Shown: positions 1-12,005 of the stretch, piece by piece
Position numbering within the stretch: the stretch's first letter is position 1
How the letters are laid out: the number at the start of each line of letters is the position of its first letter
Assembly: GCA_026388515.1 (NCBI GenBank)
Contig: JAPLJO010000085.1
Span: 1 to 44,509, forward strand
DNA: 44,509 bases
From: Deltaproteobacteria bacterium
GTDB lineage: Bacteria; Desulfobacterota; Syntrophia; Syntrophales; UBA2210
Direction: 5' to 3'
Position numbers and translations under genes: made by a program
The notes under the pieces: generated by a model
Databases searched by the model: none
What the model was told of the DNA's origin: nothing
The model's input: only the letters and a program-made list of their open reading frames with translations

Positions 1-120
1 GAGGGGATGTCCTTTGCGTTCCACGGCACCGGCGACCCGGATACCGTCCGTCGAGGATATCAGACTTATGATTCGCCCCCCCATTTTCCCGCCGGCACCA
101 AGCACGATTACCTTCACCAT
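1..120 (-). CDS. dapB: 4-hydroxy-tetrahydrodipicolinate reductase, N-terminal fragment
   Basis: Only the first 40 codons are inside the window; the gene runs off the left edge. The translation begins MVKVIVLGAGGKMGGRI, a Rossmann nucleotide-binding glycine motif typical of DapB, and continues to a strand ending in GAVERKGHPL, as in the family. DapB reduces the DapA product with NAD(P)H in diaminopimelate/lysine synthesis. The ATG at 120 follows a good Shine-Dalgarno (AGGAAAGGAG). It sits downstream of dapA and lysA on the same strand, which supports the call. A repeat element separates it from dapA. Confidence 0.85.
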   Translation of the reverse strand, partial: MVKVIVLGAGGKMGGRIISLISSTDGIRVAGAVERKGHPL

Positions 121-139
121 CCCGCGTTTCTCCTTTCCT

Positions 140-294
140 GACGGCTTCGTAAAAAAAGTCCACCCGCAGCGCCACGCTTCATTTCCGGCCATTGCAGTGT
201 ATGATCACGTACGCCTCATTCCCCGGAATGTGCGCGCCTTCTATGTGGAGCTATTTGCCGTGCCATCCATGGTTTGACTTGTTATGAGAACGTC
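140..294. repeat. Intergenic repeat element, copy 1 (between dapA and dapB)
   Basis: This roughly 155-bp non-coding stretch starts with acggcttcgtaaaaaaagtc and ends near gacttgttatgagaacgtc, which reads as a decayed inverted copy of the start. Its middle (cgcctcattccccggaatgtgc) aligns by eye over about 130 bp with the reverse complement of 27738-27871. It lies exactly between the dapA stop and the dapB ribosome binding site. It resembles the intergenic repeats scattered through some Desulfobacterota genomes. No protein coding is evident. Confidence 0.6.
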
Positions 295-320
295 GCTCTT
301 GCCTGTGTGAATACCGGCTG

Positions 321-1196
321 TCACGCAATGAGTCCGTAGTTCTGCAACGCTTTCTTCAGCTTTCCGGAATTCGCCTCTGTGAGCTTGCAGAGCGGCAGCC
401 TGACTTCATCACTTATTTTCCCCATCATCGCCAGCGCCGTCTTCACCGGCACAGGGTTTGTTTCGATGAACATGGCATCAACCAGGGGTGTCAGCCGGTA
501 ATGAATTTCCCGCGCCTTTGCATGATTCCCCGCGAAGAAGGCGTCTACCATCGCCGCCACATCTCCCGGCACGACATTGGAAACCACTGAAATAATTCCG
601 TTCCCGCCGATGGAAAGAAGCGGATAGGTGAAAAAGTCGTCCCCCGAGAGCACGATGAAGTCCGGACCGCAGCAGGTAATCATGTCCTGCATCTGGCGCA
701 GAGAGCCCGCGGCCTCCTTGACGCCCACGATGTTTCTTATTTTCGAAAGCCGCGCCATGGTCTCGGGCGTGATGTTGACGCCGGACCTGCCGGGAATGTT
801 ATAGACGATAACCGGAATCGGCACCTGCTCCGCAATATACTTGTAATGCTGGAAAATGCCTTCCTGCGAAGGCCTGTTGTAGTAGGGACATACCATGAGG
901 GCGCCGTCGGCGCCCACCTCATGGGCGTGCCGCGTCAGACGCAGCGCCTCCTCCGTGCTGTTGGACCCCGTGCCGGCGATCACCGGCACACGCTTCCGCA
1001 CCGCGTCGACGGTAATCTCTATCACCCGGTCATGTTCTTCGTGGGAAAGCACCGGGGACTCTCCCGTCGTGCCGCAGGGAACGATGCCGTCGGTACCGGC
1101 GGTAATCTGAAATTCAATCAGTTCCCTCAACGCCTTCTCATCAATCGCCCCGTTTTTAAACGGTGTGACGATGGCCGTAATAGATCCCTTGAACAT
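321..1196 (-). CDS. dapA: 4-hydroxy-tetrahydrodipicolinate synthase
   Basis: A 291-residue class I aldolase of the DapA family, which condenses pyruvate with aspartate semialdehyde in the cytoplasm as the first step of the diaminopimelate branch. Visible motifs are GTTGESPVLS near residue 43 (pyruvate carboxylate binding), VYNIPGRSG (catalytic tyrosine), and IVGVKEAAG near residue 160 with the Schiff-base lysine. Length is normal for the family. The ATG at 1196 follows GGAAGGAGG by six bases. It sits 35 bp after lysA and before dapB, in the same lysine/diaminopimelate block. Confidence 0.96.
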   Translation of the reverse strand: MFKGSITAIVTPFKNGAIDEKALRELIEFQITAGTDGIVPCGTTGESPVLSHEEHDRVIEITVDAVRKRVPVIAGTGSNSTEEALRLTRHAHEVGADGALMVCPYYNRPSQEGIFQHYKYIAEQVPIPVIVYNIPGRSGVNITPETMARLSKIRNIVGVKEAAGSLRQMQDMITCCGPDFIVLSGDDFFTYPLLSIGGNGIISVVSNVVPGDVAAMVDAFFAGNHAKAREIHYRLTPLVDAMFIETNPVPVKTALAMMGKISDEVRLPLCKLTEANSGKLKKALQNYGLIA

Positions 1197-1231
1197 ACGA
1201 ACCTCCTTCCCTGATATCGTTCATTCCTCCC

Positions 1232-2497
1232 TCATTTCAGCCCCTCTACAAAATCAGTGATTCGCTCACCCCGTACCAGATCATCGTAGGTCTCGCGCTC
1301 CCTGATGATTTCAAAACGGTCTTTTCTGACCAGCACTTCAGCCGCCCGCGGCCGTGAATTGTAATTTGACGACATGGAAAACCCGTAGGCACCCGCGCTT
1401 TTCACCGCAATGAGATCCCCCCGACCGACCTCGGTAATTTCCCGCGCTTTGGCGAGAAAATCCCCGGATTCACAGATGGGGCCGACCACGTCTGCCGTCA
1501 GTATCCCTTTGCCTTTTTCGCGGACGGGGACAATGCCGTGGTACGATCCGTAAAGGCTTGGCCGTATGAGATCATTCATTCCGGCATCGACGATCACGAA
1601 GTTTTTGTCGGCATTCGTCTTGACATAGAGGACCCGGGATACGAGCACGCCTGCATTGCCGACAATCACCCTTCCCGGCTCGAAGATGAACGTACAGTCA
1701 AGATCTTTCGCCCTTTCTATGATTGCCCGTGCATACTCATCGGGATGCGGAGGTGTTTCCTCGTTGTAGGAGATTCCCAGACCTCCTCCCAGGTCAAGAT
1801 AGCGCACTTCGATGCCGTCTTCCCTGAGACGGGCGATAAGGTCCTTCAGCCGTGTCAGTGCGTCGATGAACGGCCCAAGTTCCGTGATCTGCGATCCAAT
1901 ATGGCAGTCGACGCCGACAATATCGATGTGGTCGAGTTCCTTCGCCCGCCGGTACTCATCCCTCGATTTTTCAATGTTGATGCCGAACTTGTTCTGCTTC
2001 AATCCCGTGGAAATATGGGGGTGCGTAAGCGGATCGACATCGGGATTGATGCGGAGCGAAATGGGGGCGCGCGTCCCCAGGCGGCCGGCCACACTGTTGA
2101 TGACCTGCAGTTCCTGGGAAGACTCGATGTTGAACATCAGTATGCCCGCATCGAGGGCAGAGGTTATCTCCTGCTCTGTCTTGCCGACGCCGGCATAGAC
2201 GATTTTTTTCGGATCCGCCCCCGCGCGCAGGGCACGGAAAAGCTCGCCTCCCGAGACGATATCCACGCCGCCGCCCGCCGCAACTACTGTTTTAAGAATC
2301 GCGATATTTGAATTGGCCTTTGCTGAAAAGCATATGAGATGGGGCACACCGGCAAAGGCCGCATCGAAGACCTGAAAATGCCGGGTGATGGTCTGATAAC
2401 TGTAGAGGTACAGCGGGGTCCCCACCGCCTCCACGATCCGCTCGACGGGAACCTCTTCACACCAGAGTTCATTTTCAATGTAATGGAAATAATTCAC
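1232..2497 (-). CDS. lysA: Diaminopimelate decarboxylase
   Basis: A 421-residue PLP enzyme of the alanine-racemase-fold decarboxylases; it converts meso-diaminopimelate to L-lysine. The PLP lysine lies in CFSAKANSN near residue 60. HIGSQI, the LDLGGGLG glycine loop and FEPGR (phosphate binding) follow in the family order, and CESGDFLAK near residue 340 carries the conserved cysteine-glutamate pair. Length matches the E. coli enzyme. It follows the small lipoprotein gene by 15 bp and precedes dapA, so it is very likely co-transcribed with argH upstream and dapA downstream. The ribosome binding site (AGGCGGC) is modest. Confidence 0.96.
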   Translation of the reverse strand: MNYFHYIENELWCEEVPVERIVEAVGTPLYLYSYQTITRHFQVFDAAFAGVPHLICFSAKANSNIAILKTVVAAGGGVDIVSGGELFRALRAGADPKKIVYAGVGKTEQEITSALDAGILMFNIESSQELQVINSVAGRLGTRAPISLRINPDVDPLTHPHISTGLKQNKFGINIEKSRDEYRRAKELDHIDIVGVDCHIGSQITELGPFIDALTRLKDLIARLREDGIEVRYLDLGGGLGISYNEETPPHPDEYARAIIERAKDLDCTFIFEPGRVIVGNAGVLVSRVLYVKTNADKNFVIVDAGMNDLIRPSLYGSYHGIVPVREKGKGILTADVVGPICESGDFLAKAREITEVGRGDLIAVKSAGAYGFSMSSNYNSRPRAAEVLVRKDRFEIIRERETYDDLVRGERITDFVEGLK

Positions 2498-2512
2498 GCC
2501 GCCTGTATCCCT

Positions 2513-3002
2513 TCATTTCGTTTCCCCCTGTGGCAGGGGTTGCGGATTATCGCCGGTCTGCCTGATGAGGATTTCCGCGCTTTCAGAGCCCGCGGTACAC
2601 CTCCCGTCCCCGGCACATGCCACCACCCTGTATGAATAGATGAATCCCTCTTTCATTGATGCATCAATCATGGAAAATGCCCCGCTCCCGGTCTTTACCA
2701 GAGACGCATCATCCGCCGGCACATCGGCGATGGGCAGAAACTCCCGGGGGCAAGCGGGGCACTGCGTTCCTTCCGCCGCCACGGCGCTCCGGAAAACCCG
2801 GATGCGGTGAAGCATCGACGTATCGCCGCCGATGTTCCAGTTCACACGGATTCGCCCTCCGGCGTCTTGCGCGGCGACGGAGGATACCGTAAGGGGCGGC
2901 GGTTCCGCCGGGCAGGTCGGGTCGTCCTTTTTCCCGCATCCCGCGATGAGCATCATAACCGCAACGGCGAGCACCATCGCGGCAGCGGCAACGAGATTGA
3001 TA

Positions 3003-3022
<20 letters not shown>
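2513..3022 (-). CDS. Small lipoprotein with LptM-like N-terminus and fibronectin-III-like domain
   Basis: From a TTG start at 3022 the product is 169 residues. It begins MPVRKNNINL, then a hydrophobic stretch ending in the lipobox LIAGC, and the mature protein starts CGKKDDP. The CG-x-K start followed by proline-rich sequence recalls LptM/YifL-type lipoproteins, which sit next to lysA/dapF in other proteobacteria. The rest has the alternating pattern of a fibronectin type III-like fold (IRVNWNI, IYSYRVVAC) and several cysteines. An ATG further upstream would place most of the leader inside argH; the TTG has GAGG about ten bases before it and overlaps the argH stop by 20 bp. A role in outer-membrane assembly is only inferred from neighbours. 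Confidence 0.75.
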
Positions 3023-4385
<1,363 letters not shown>

Positions 4386-4404
4386 GAGTTCATCCTGCGT
4401 GAAG

Positions 4405-5616
4405 TTATAATCGTTTCAGGAGGGCGCGGATTTTCAGCCGGAGTGCGTTCAGTCTGATGAATCCGATCGCGTCCTTCTGATTGTACACCTCATCCCTGTC
4501 GAAGGTGGCAAAATCCCCGCGGTAGAGCGACCGGGGCGATTTCCGTCCCACCACAGTGGTGTTGCCCTTGTAGAGTTTGACGCGGACCGTACCGGTGACA
4601 TCGGCCTGCGTCCCGTCGATGAACTGCTGGAGCACCTCCATTTCCGGCGAATACCAGAATCCGTTGTACACGAGCTGGGCGTATTTCGGCACCATTGAAT
4701 CCCTCATGCACATCACCTCGCGGTCCATGGTGATCGACTCCACCGCCCGGTGGGCAGACCAGAGCACGGTACCCCCGGGAGTTTCATAGACACCTCGGGA
4801 TTTCATGCCTACGAAACGGTTCTCCACCATGTCGATCCTGCCGATGCCGTTCTTCCCTGCGACGGCGTTCAGTTCGTCAACGAGCGCTCCGGGGTTCAGG
4901 GGCTTTCCGTTGACGGCCACGGGATTCCCCCGCTCAAACTCAATTTCCACATAGGTTGGCCTGTCGGGTGCATCCTCCGGCGATACGGTAAGCACATAGA
5001 CATCCTCGGGCGGTTCTACCCAGGGATCCTCCAGAATGCCGCCTTCATGGGATATATGGAGAAGGTTTCTGTCCTCGCTGTAGGGCTTGCTCTTGGTCGA
5101 AGAGACGGGGATGCCATACGCCGCAGCGTATTCGATCATGGCGTCGCGGGACCGCAGCCGCCACCGGTCATCTTTCCAGGGGGAAATGATCCTTATGGTT
5201 GGATCGAGGGCCATGTAGGTCATCTCGAAACGGACCTGGTCGTTTCCTTTCCCTGTGGCACCGTGACATACCGCATCGGCGCCTTCAGCATGTGCGATTT
5301 CGATCTGCCGCCTTGCGATGAGCGGCCTTGCAAGCGAGGTACCCAGAAGATAGGTTCCCTCATAGACGGCATTGGCCCGGAGCGCCGCGAATATGAAATT
5401 CCGGGCGAATTCCTCCCGCACGTCGTCTATAAAGACCTTCGATGCGCCCGTAGAGAGCGCCTTCTCCTCGAGACCGTCCAGCTCCTCCTTCTGTCCCACA
5501 TCGGCGACATAGGCGATCACCTCGCACCCGAAGGTTTCTATGAGCCACTTCAGAATCACCGATGTGTCGAGCCCGCCCGAATAGGCAAGCACCACTTTTC
5601 TTATTTCAGGTTGCAC
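4405..5616 (-). CDS. argG: Argininosuccinate synthase
   Basis: A 403-residue ATP-dependent ligase joining citrulline and aspartate. The N-terminal PP-loop [12 protein letters not shown] is intact; [15 protein letters not shown] and the downstream SREGI-like region ([11 protein letters not shown]) are typical. The start is GTG at 5616, inside the last codons of argF (11-bp overlap), with GGAGG about eleven bases upstream, which points to translational coupling. It lies between argF and argH as in related genomes. Confidence 0.97.
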   Translation of the reverse strand: MQPEIRKVVLAYSGGLDTSVILKWLIETFGCEVIAYVADVGQKEELDGLEEKALSTGASKVFIDDVREEFARNFIFAALRANAVYEGTYLLGTSLARPLIARRQIEIAHAEGADAVCHGATGKGNDQVRFEMTYMALDPTIRIISPWKDDRWRLRSRDAMIEYAAAYGIPVSSTKSKPYSEDRNLLHISHEGGILEDPWVEPPEDVYVLTVSPEDAPDRPTYVEIEFERGNPVAVNGKPLNPGALVDELNAVAGKNGIGRIDMVENRFVGMKSRGVYETPGGTVLWSAHRAVESITMDREVMCMRDSMVPKYAQLVYNGFWYSPEMEVLQQFIDGTQADVTGTVRVKLYKGNTTVVGRKSPRSLYRGDFATFDRDEVYNQKDAIGFIRLNALRLKIRALLKRL

Positions 5617-6538
5617 TTCTTTCGCTTCCTCCCATTACAATTTCCATGATCGCTTTCTGTACGTGCAGGCGGTTTTCCGCCTGGTCAAACACCACCGACC
5701 GCGGACTCTCGATCACCGAATCGGTAATTTCATCGCCCCGGTGCGCGGGGAGACAGTGCATCACTATGGCATCCTGACGGGCGTATCCAAGCAGTGTCTC
5801 GTTGACCTGATACGCCCTGAAGGCGGACGCCCTCGCCTCCTGCTCGTCCTCCTGTCCCATGCTCGCCCATACGTCGGTATAGACGACATCGGCGCCGCTG
5901 ACCGCCTCAGAGGCACTGCGGAAGAGTTTGATGCCTTCCTTCGTTTCATTAATTGCGCGCTCAAGTATCCGGCGGTCGGGATCATATCCCTCGGGACAGG
6001 CAAGGTGAAGCCGCAACGGCAGCCGTGCCGCCGCATTGATCCAGGAATTGGCCACATTGTTTCCATCGCCCACATAGGCTATCGTCAGCCCTTCAAAGGT
6101 GCCTTTTTTTTCCCGTATGGTAAAAAGATCGCTCAGTATCTGGCAGGGGTGTACAAGATCGGTAAGCCCGTTGATCACCGGGATCGTCGCCCACCGGGCA
6201 AATTCCTCGACGAGCTCCTGTCCGAAGGTCCGGATGACGATACCGTTCAGATACCGGGACATGACCCGGGCCGTATCGGCGATTGTTTCCCCCCGTCCGA
6301 GCTGGATGTCCCGGCGGCTGAGAAACGTGGCGACCCCGCCGAGCTGGCAGATGCCCGCTTCGAAGGAGAGCCTGGTCCGGGTGGATGATTTGTCGAAGAG
6401 AAGCCCCAGGACCTTTCCGCGGAGCGATTCATGAGGAACGCCCCCGTACAGCATTTTTTTCAGCCTCCCGGCTTTATCCAGGATTACTTCAAAATCCTGC
6501 CGTGAGAGGTCATAGAGCGTGAGCAGGTCTTTTTTCAT
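5606..6538 (-). CDS. argF: Ornithine carbamoyltransferase
   Basis: A 310-residue transcarbamylase that makes citrulline from ornithine and carbamoyl phosphate. The carbamoyl-phosphate loop [11 protein letters not shown] near residue 50, [10 protein letters not shown] near residue 130 and the ornithine/catalytic loop [11 protein letters not shown] near residue 265 are all present. The start codon overlaps the argD stop in an ATGA arrangement, and its end overlaps argG. Length fits the anabolic type. Confidence 0.97.
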   Translation of the reverse strand: MKKDLLTLYDLSRQDFEVILDKAGRLKKMLYGGVPHESLRGKVLGLLFDKSSTRTRLSFEAGICQLGGVATFLSRRDIQLGRGETIADTARVMSRYLNGIVIRTFGQELVEEFARWATIPVINGLTDLVHPCQILSDLFTIREKKGTFEGLTIAYVGDGNNVANSWINAAARLPLRLHLACPEGYDPDRRILERAINETKEGIKLFRSASEAVSGADVVYTDVWASMGQEDEQEARASAFRAYQVNETLLGYARQDAIVMHCLPAHRGDEITDSVIESPRSVVFDQAENRLHVQKAIMEIVMGGSERSAT

Positions 6539-7725
6539 GGATGTGCAAGCACCTCTTCCAGGACACCGGTTGCCCTGTCTATCTGTTCCTCCGTGACGAT
6601 GAGGGGCGGCACGAAACGAAGCACGTTGCCCGCCGTGCAGTTCATCAGAATCCCCCTCTTCAGAAATTCACCGACGAACCCCGTCCCCTCCATGGAAAGC
6701 TCCACACCTATCAAAAGACCCCTGCCCCTCACCTCGCGTATGACGGGGCAGTGCGACTTCACCTCGCCAAGCCGCCCGATAAAGTACGCTCCCATGCGCC
6801 GGCAGTGTTCGAAAATGCCGTCATCTCTCATCGTTTCGAACACAGCGAGCGCCGCCGCCATGGCCAGCGGATTGCCCCCGAAGGTCGTTGCATGACTCCC
6901 CGGCACGAAGGCGGATGCGACGCCTTCAGTGGCGAGCATGGCACCGACGGGAAATCCGTTTCCAAGGCCTTTCGCGAGGGTCATGATGTCGGGGATGATA
7001 CCCGCCCTTTCATAGGCGAAGAGGTCTCCCGTCCTTCCCATGCCCGTCTGGACCTCATCGAGGATGAGCAGTATTCCCCTGTCATTGCAGAGTTCCCTCA
7101 CTTCCCTCAGGTAGTCCGCCGACGGCACCCGCACGCCGCCTTCCCCCTGGATCGGCTCCACCATGACGGCGCAGGTGTTTCCGGTTATTGCATCCGCCAG
7201 TGCCCGTACGTCATCGAAGGGGACGTAGCGGAATCCCTCGACGAGCGGCTCGAAGCCGCGATGAAACTTCTGCTGACCCGTGGCGGCGATGGTGGCGAGC
7301 GTCCGTCCGTGAAAGGACTGTTCCATGGTGATGATTTCGTAGGCCGGCGATGAAAGGGTCTCATGGGTGTATTTGCGCGCCAGTTTTATCGCCGCCTCAT
7401 TGGCTTCGGCGCCGCTGTTGCAGAAAAACACCCTGTCGGCGAAAGAATGCGCCACCAGGAGCTCCGCCATGCGGATTTGCGGCTCAATATGAAAGATGTT
7501 CGACACGTGCATGAGTTTCCCGGCCTGCGCACAGATGGCATCGACCACCTTCGGGTGCGAATGCCCGAGGGCGCACACGGCGACGCCGGCGAGAAAATCG
7601 AGGTATTCCTTTCCGTCGGAATCCCACACGGTGACGCCCTCGCCCCGCACGAGCACCAGGGGCTGCCGCGCATAGGTATTCATGAGGCACTGTCGTGAGC
7701 GGGAGAGTAATTCTTCAGTGGTCAT
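6535..7725 (-). CDS. argD: Acetylornithine aminotransferase
   Basis: A class III PLP aminotransferase of about 396 residues that makes N-acetylornithine from the semialdehyde. Visible are NSGAEANEAAIKLARKY (cofactor phosphate contacts), ILDEVQTGMGRTG (PLP aspartate) and MTLAKGLGNGFPVGAM with the PLP lysine, then TFGGNPLA. I place the start at ATG 7725, five bases after GGCGGG; an in-frame GTG two codons earlier (7731) is possible. It follows argB by about 35 bp and overlaps argF by four bases. Related enzymes can also act on succinyl-diaminopimelate; the neighbours favour arginine synthesis. Confidence 0.95.
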   Translation of the reverse strand: MTTEELLSRSRQCLMNTYARQPLVLVRGEGVTVWDSDGKEYLDFLAGVAVCALGHSHPKVVDAICAQAGKLMHVSNIFHIEPQIRMAELLVAHSFADRVFFCNSGAEANEAAIKLARKYTHETLSSPAYEIITMEQSFHGRTLATIAATGQQKFHRGFEPLVEGFRYVPFDDVRALADAITGNTCAVMVEPIQGEGGVRVPSADYLREVRELCNDRGILLILDEVQTGMGRTGDLFAYERAGIIPDIMTLAKGLGNGFPVGAMLATEGVASAFVPGSHATTFGGNPLAMAAALAVFETMRDDGIFEHCRRMGAYFIGRLGEVKSHCPVIREVRGRGLLIGVELSMEGTGFVGEFLKRGILMNCTAGNVLRFVPPLIVTEEQIDRATGVLEEVLAHP

Positions 7726-7761
7726 ACACACCCGCCTTTACGGTGGAGTGAACGGAACGTC

Positions 7762-8670
<909 letters not shown>

Positions 8671-8711
8671 TCACCGTGAGTGCACGGCACCCGCCGCCAC
8701 ACCGTCCTTCC

Positions 8712-10088
8712 CTACAGGATATACCTGCTAAGATCCTCGTCTTCCACGATTTCCTGAAGCTTTTCCCTCACGTACTCCGCCGATATGGTCACCTTCTTTT
8801 CCACCATGTCGGGTGCATCAAATGAAATTTCATCAAAGAGCGTCTCCATGACGGTATAGAGCCGCCGTGCACCGATATTTTCCGTCCGATCGTTGACAAT
8901 GGCAGCTACTTCCGCAATCTCTGCGACGGCCTCATCCTCATAGGTGATCTCGACACCCTCCGTGGCAAGCATTTCCTTGTACTGTCTGACAAGGGCATTG
9001 TGCGGTTCCGTCAGTATACGGATGAACTCTTCCTTGCCGAGCGGATCAAGTTCAACCCTGATGGGGAAACGTCCCTGGAGTTCGGGAATGAGGTCCGACG
9101 GCCGGGAATTGCTGAAAGCGCCGGCGGCGATAAAGAGAACATGATCCGTCTTTATCATGCCGTACTTGGTGTTTACCGTTGATCCCTCCACAATGGGAAG
9201 CAGATCCCGCTGGACACCCTCTCTCGACACATCGGGTCCGTGCGTGGATTCGCTGCCCACAATCTTGTCGATTTCATCGAGAAATATAATGCCCGACTGT
9301 TCCACCCGCTCCAACGCGGTCCTGGTCACATTTTCCATGTCGATGAGCTTCTGGGATTCCTCCTCGGCAAGGAGATTCAGCGCCTCGGGCACCTTCACAT
9401 TGCGGGTTTTCTTTTTCTTTGGAAACAGGTTTCCGAATATCTCCTTAATGTTGACCCCCATATCCTCGGCGCCTGAGGCGGACAGAATTTCAATCATGGG
9501 ACCGCCCTTGCTGTCCGTCACTTCGATCTCAACGATACGGTCGTCGAGTTTCCCGTCCCTCAGGAACCGCCGCATCTTTTCCCGGGTCACATCCTGCGCG
9601 GGAAACACCCCGTCCTCGGGGTGGTCTGCGCCCTCGTCGCGTTCGCCGAGGGCGATCTTCGAGGGCCTCCTCGGCAGAAGGATATCCAGCATCTTCTCCT
9701 CGGCGATTTCCATGGCTTTTATTTTCACATGTTCCCGTTCTTCCGACTTCACCATGTTCACGGCCAGTTCCATGAGGTCCCGCACCATGGATTCCACGTC
9801 CCTGCCGACATATCCGACCTCGGTGAATTTCGACGCTTCAACCTTCAGGAAGGGTGAATTATCGAGTTTCGCAAGGCGGCGTGCGATTTCCGTCTTTCCG
9901 ACACCGGTGGGTCCGATCATGATGATGTTCTTCGGCGCAATCTCCTCGCGCAGTTCCTCTGAAACCTTCTGCCGCCGCCAGCGGTTTCTGAGTGCAATCG
10001 CGACGGCGCGCTTCGCGCCCTCCTGGCCTATGATATATTTATCAAGTTCGGATACGATTTCACGCGGTGTCAAGCTGCTCGATGTCAT
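8712..10088 (-). CDS. hslU: ATP-dependent protease ATPase subunit HslU
   Basis: An AAA+ unfoldase that feeds substrates to the HslV peptidase. From the ATG at 10088 (AAGGGA nine bases upstream) it has 458 residues and begins [19 protein letters not shown] as the family does; the longer open frame upstream has no such support. Walker A is [13 protein letters not shown], Walker B is [12 protein letters not shown], the I-domain lies between them, and [12 protein letters not shown] carries the sensor region. The C-terminus EDLSRYIL is the tail that docks into HslV. It follows hslV by 101 bp, and argB follows it. Confidence 0.96.
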   Translation of the reverse strand: MTSSSLTPREIVSELDKYIIGQEGAKRAVAIALRNRWRRQKVSEELREEIAPKNIIMIGPTGVGKTEIARRLAKLDNSPFLKVEASKFTEVGYVGRDVESMVRDLMELAVNMVKSEEREHVKIKAMEIAEEKMLDILLPRRPSKIALGERDEGADHPEDGVFPAQDVTREKMRRFLRDGKLDDRIVEIEVTDSKGGPMIEILSASGAEDMGVNIKEIFGNLFPKKKKTRNVKVPEALNLLAEEESQKLIDMENVTRTALERVEQSGIIFLDEIDKIVGSESTHGPDVSREGVQRDLLPIVEGSTVNTKYGMIKTDHVLFIAAGAFSNSRPSDLIPELQGRFPIRVELDPLGKEEFIRILTEPHNALVRQYKEMLATEGVEITYEDEAVAEIAEVAAIVNDRTENIGARRLYTVMETLFDEISFDAPDMVEKKVTISAEYVREKLQEIVEDEDLSRYIL

Positions 10089-10189
10089 ATACGTTTCCCT
10101 TACTGTCATGTACTTCCATATTATAGAATGAGCCATTGATACGCACCGCGTAGTGATGGCTTCCCGTACGTCCCATCCGCCGAAGACCG

Positions 10190-10762
10190 TCAGTTCATCC
10201 CGGTCTTCTCGCGGTCGTCTTTGCCGTTCACATCGAGTTCTTCAATCGTGATTCTGTCATTCGTGTAGATGCAGATCTCGGCGGTAATCTTCATCGCTTC
10301 AAGCGCAATCGCCGTCGCATCCATGTCGGTATGCCGCAGGAGCGCCCGCGCCGCGGCCAGCGCATAGGGGCCGCCCGAGCCGATTGCCATCACGTTGTCA
10401 TCCGATTCCACCACGTCACCGTTCCCCGATATGATCAGCGAGTAGTCCCTGTTCACGGCGATCATGAGCGCCTCCAGGTGGCGCAGCACCCTGTCGGTTC
10501 TCCAGTCCTTGGTCAATTCCACGGCGGCCCTGAGGAGATTTCCATTGTACTGCTCCAGTTTCTGATCGAACCGGTCAAAGAGGGTGAAGGCATCGGCCGT
10601 GGCGCCGGCGAAGCCGACGATGACCTTGTTGTTATGGAGCCTCCGCACCTTCCTGGCGCCGTGTTTCAGCACAGTCACGTCGAGCGTGACCTGGCCGTCC
10701 CCCGCCACGGCGACTTTGCCGTCGCGGCGTACCGTCAGTATGGTCGTTCCTTTCGCCTGCAT
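10190..10762 (-). CDS. hslV: ATP-dependent protease peptidase subunit HslV
   Basis: A proteasome-like threonine peptidase of about 190 residues. The N-terminus reads [16 protein letters not shown]; removal of the short leader would expose the catalytic Thr of [15 protein letters not shown] and [13 protein letters not shown] are diagnostic. ATG 10762 has AGGTGAAAGG just upstream; an in-frame GTG at 10771 that overlaps the xerC stop is the alternative. It forms the HslUV protease with the next gene. Confidence 0.96.
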   Translation of the reverse strand: MQAKGTTILTVRRDGKVAVAGDGQVTLDVTVLKHGARKVRRLHNNKVIVGFAGATADAFTLFDRFDQKLEQYNGNLLRAAVELTKDWRTDRVLRHLEALMIAVNRDYSLIISGNGDVVESDDNVMAIGSGGPYALAAARALLRHTDMDATAIALEAMKITAEICIYTNDRITIEELDVNGKDDREKTGMN

Positions 10763-10767
10763 TCCTT

Positions 10768-11697
10768 TCACCTGCCACGCGCCCGGGGGTGGCTTTTGTC
10801 GTATACCTCCATGAGCCGCTGGACGCTCATCGAGGTGTATTTCTGTGTGGTCGATAAACTTTCGTGACCGAGCAGTTCCTGGATCGCCCGGAGATCAGCT
10901 CCCGCATCCATGAGGTGCGTGGCAAAACTGTGCCTGAGCACGTGGGGAGAGATCTTCCTCCCCAGCCCGCTCTTCCCGCAGTACCCGTCGAGTATCCTCG
11001 CGACGCTCCTCGCGGTGAGGCGGGACCCTGCTCTGTTCAGGAAAAGCGGCGCCTCACGGGACCGCGCGCCGGATGCCCCCGCCGGCACTCCCCGTGAACC
11101 CAGATACGATTCTATCGCCGTCACGGCATGCATTCCCATGGGCACAATCCGCTCTTTTCTGCCCTTGCCCTGTACCTTGACAAGACAGGCGGTACAATCC
11201 ACGTCGCCGATATTCAGTGCCGTCAGTTCTCCGACACGGATACCGGCCGAATAAAAAAGTTCGAGCATTGCCCGGTCCCGGTCACCCCGCACGTCGGGAG
11301 TGAACGAGGCATCGAGAAGGGTGAATATCTCGTCAACACTGAGAAACGTGGGGAGATATTTTTCCGCCTTCGGTGCCTGGATCATCTCCGCAGGGTTCTG
11401 CCTCAGTCTGCCCTTTCTTACCAGGTATTTGAAAAAGGCTCTCACGCTTGCCACTTTCCGTACAATACTTGTCTTTTTTATGTTGCCCCGGTAGAGATGC
11501 GCAAAAAAGGCCCTCACCACATTCCGGTCGATGTCGTCGAGTGTGATGATGTGACGCGCCGCGAGAAATTCCCTGAACTGACGCACATCGGAGAGATAAT
11601 TTCTCTTCGTGTGTCCGGAGAAGTCCTTTTCAACTCCGAGGTAATGTCCAAACGATTCAATCGCGGCGTCGATATTCATTGCATCACGAACCGTCAC
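10768..11697 (-). CDS. xerC: Tyrosine recombinase XerC-type
   Basis: A site-specific recombinase of about 309 residues that resolves chromosome dimers. An N-terminal SAM-like core-binding domain is followed by a catalytic domain with the full set of residues: Arg in [12 protein letters not shown], Lys in [12 protein letters not shown], His-x-x-Arg in [12 protein letters not shown], His in [10 protein letters not shown] and Tyr in TQKYTS. I choose GTG 11697 because GGAGG stands six bases upstream; ATG 11679 is possible. Its position directly before hslVU is the usual one for XerC. Nothing here suggests an integrase of a mobile element. Confidence 0.92.
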   Translation of the reverse strand: MTVRDAMNIDAAIESFGHYLGVEKDFSGHTKRNYLSDVRQFREFLAARHIITLDDIDRNVVRAFFAHLYRGNIKKTSIVRKVASVRAFFKYLVRKGRLRQNPAEMIQAPKAEKYLPTFLSVDEIFTLLDASFTPDVRGDRDRAMLELFYSAGIRVGELTALNIGDVDCTACLVKVQGKGRKERIVPMGMHAVTAIESYLGSRGVPAGASGARSREAPLFLNRAGSRLTARSVARILDGYCGKSGLGRKISPHVLRHSFATHLMDAGADLRAIQELLGHESLSTTQKYTSMSVQRLMEVYDKSHPRARGR

Positions 11698-11733
11698 TCT
11701 TTCCTCCGGATGGCATGCACCGCCCACCTTGCG

Positions 11734-11964
11734 TCATTCGGAACAGCGTCTCACTCCTGCATAGTAACAGCAGCACGAATTGGCAAAGTTGTTGTCAAAT
11801 ACCCTCGTCCGGCCGTCTCTGAAGGTGATTTTTACATAGGACATACCGCCGAGCACTTCGGAATTCCTTTCCTCAATCACAATCCCGAATCCCCACTCCG
11901 GGTACCGAAGGTGCATCACCTGGTCACCCGCCTTGAGATACAGCCTCCTCACCTCTTCTTTCAT
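11734..11964 (-). CDS. Small DUF3553-like protein with CCCYY tail
   Basis: A 76-residue protein of unknown function. The core (AGDQVMHLRYPEWGFGIV, then VKITFRDG and FDNNFANSCCC) resembles small 'minor groove-type' DUF3553 proteins found beside xer/hsl genes in Desulfobacterota; I recognise it from memory, without a search. It has three adjacent cysteines followed by two tyrosines close to the end. The fold is probably an SH3-like barrel (inference). It lies in series, 41 bp after the BFN gene and 36 bp before xerC. The ribosome binding site is weak. Confidence 0.7.
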   Translation of the reverse strand: MKEEVRRLYLKAGDQVMHLRYPEWGFGIVIEERNSEVLGGMSYVKITFRDGRTRVFDNNFANSCCCYYAGVRRCSE

Positions 11965-12005
11965 GGACTGACATACTCATGTGTGGTTACTGCATACCAG
12001 TTTTG

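Noticed and set aside
10768-11697. XerC as an integrase of a mobile element
   Set aside because: It sits in the conserved hslVU context, with no attachment site, excisionase or cargo beside it.
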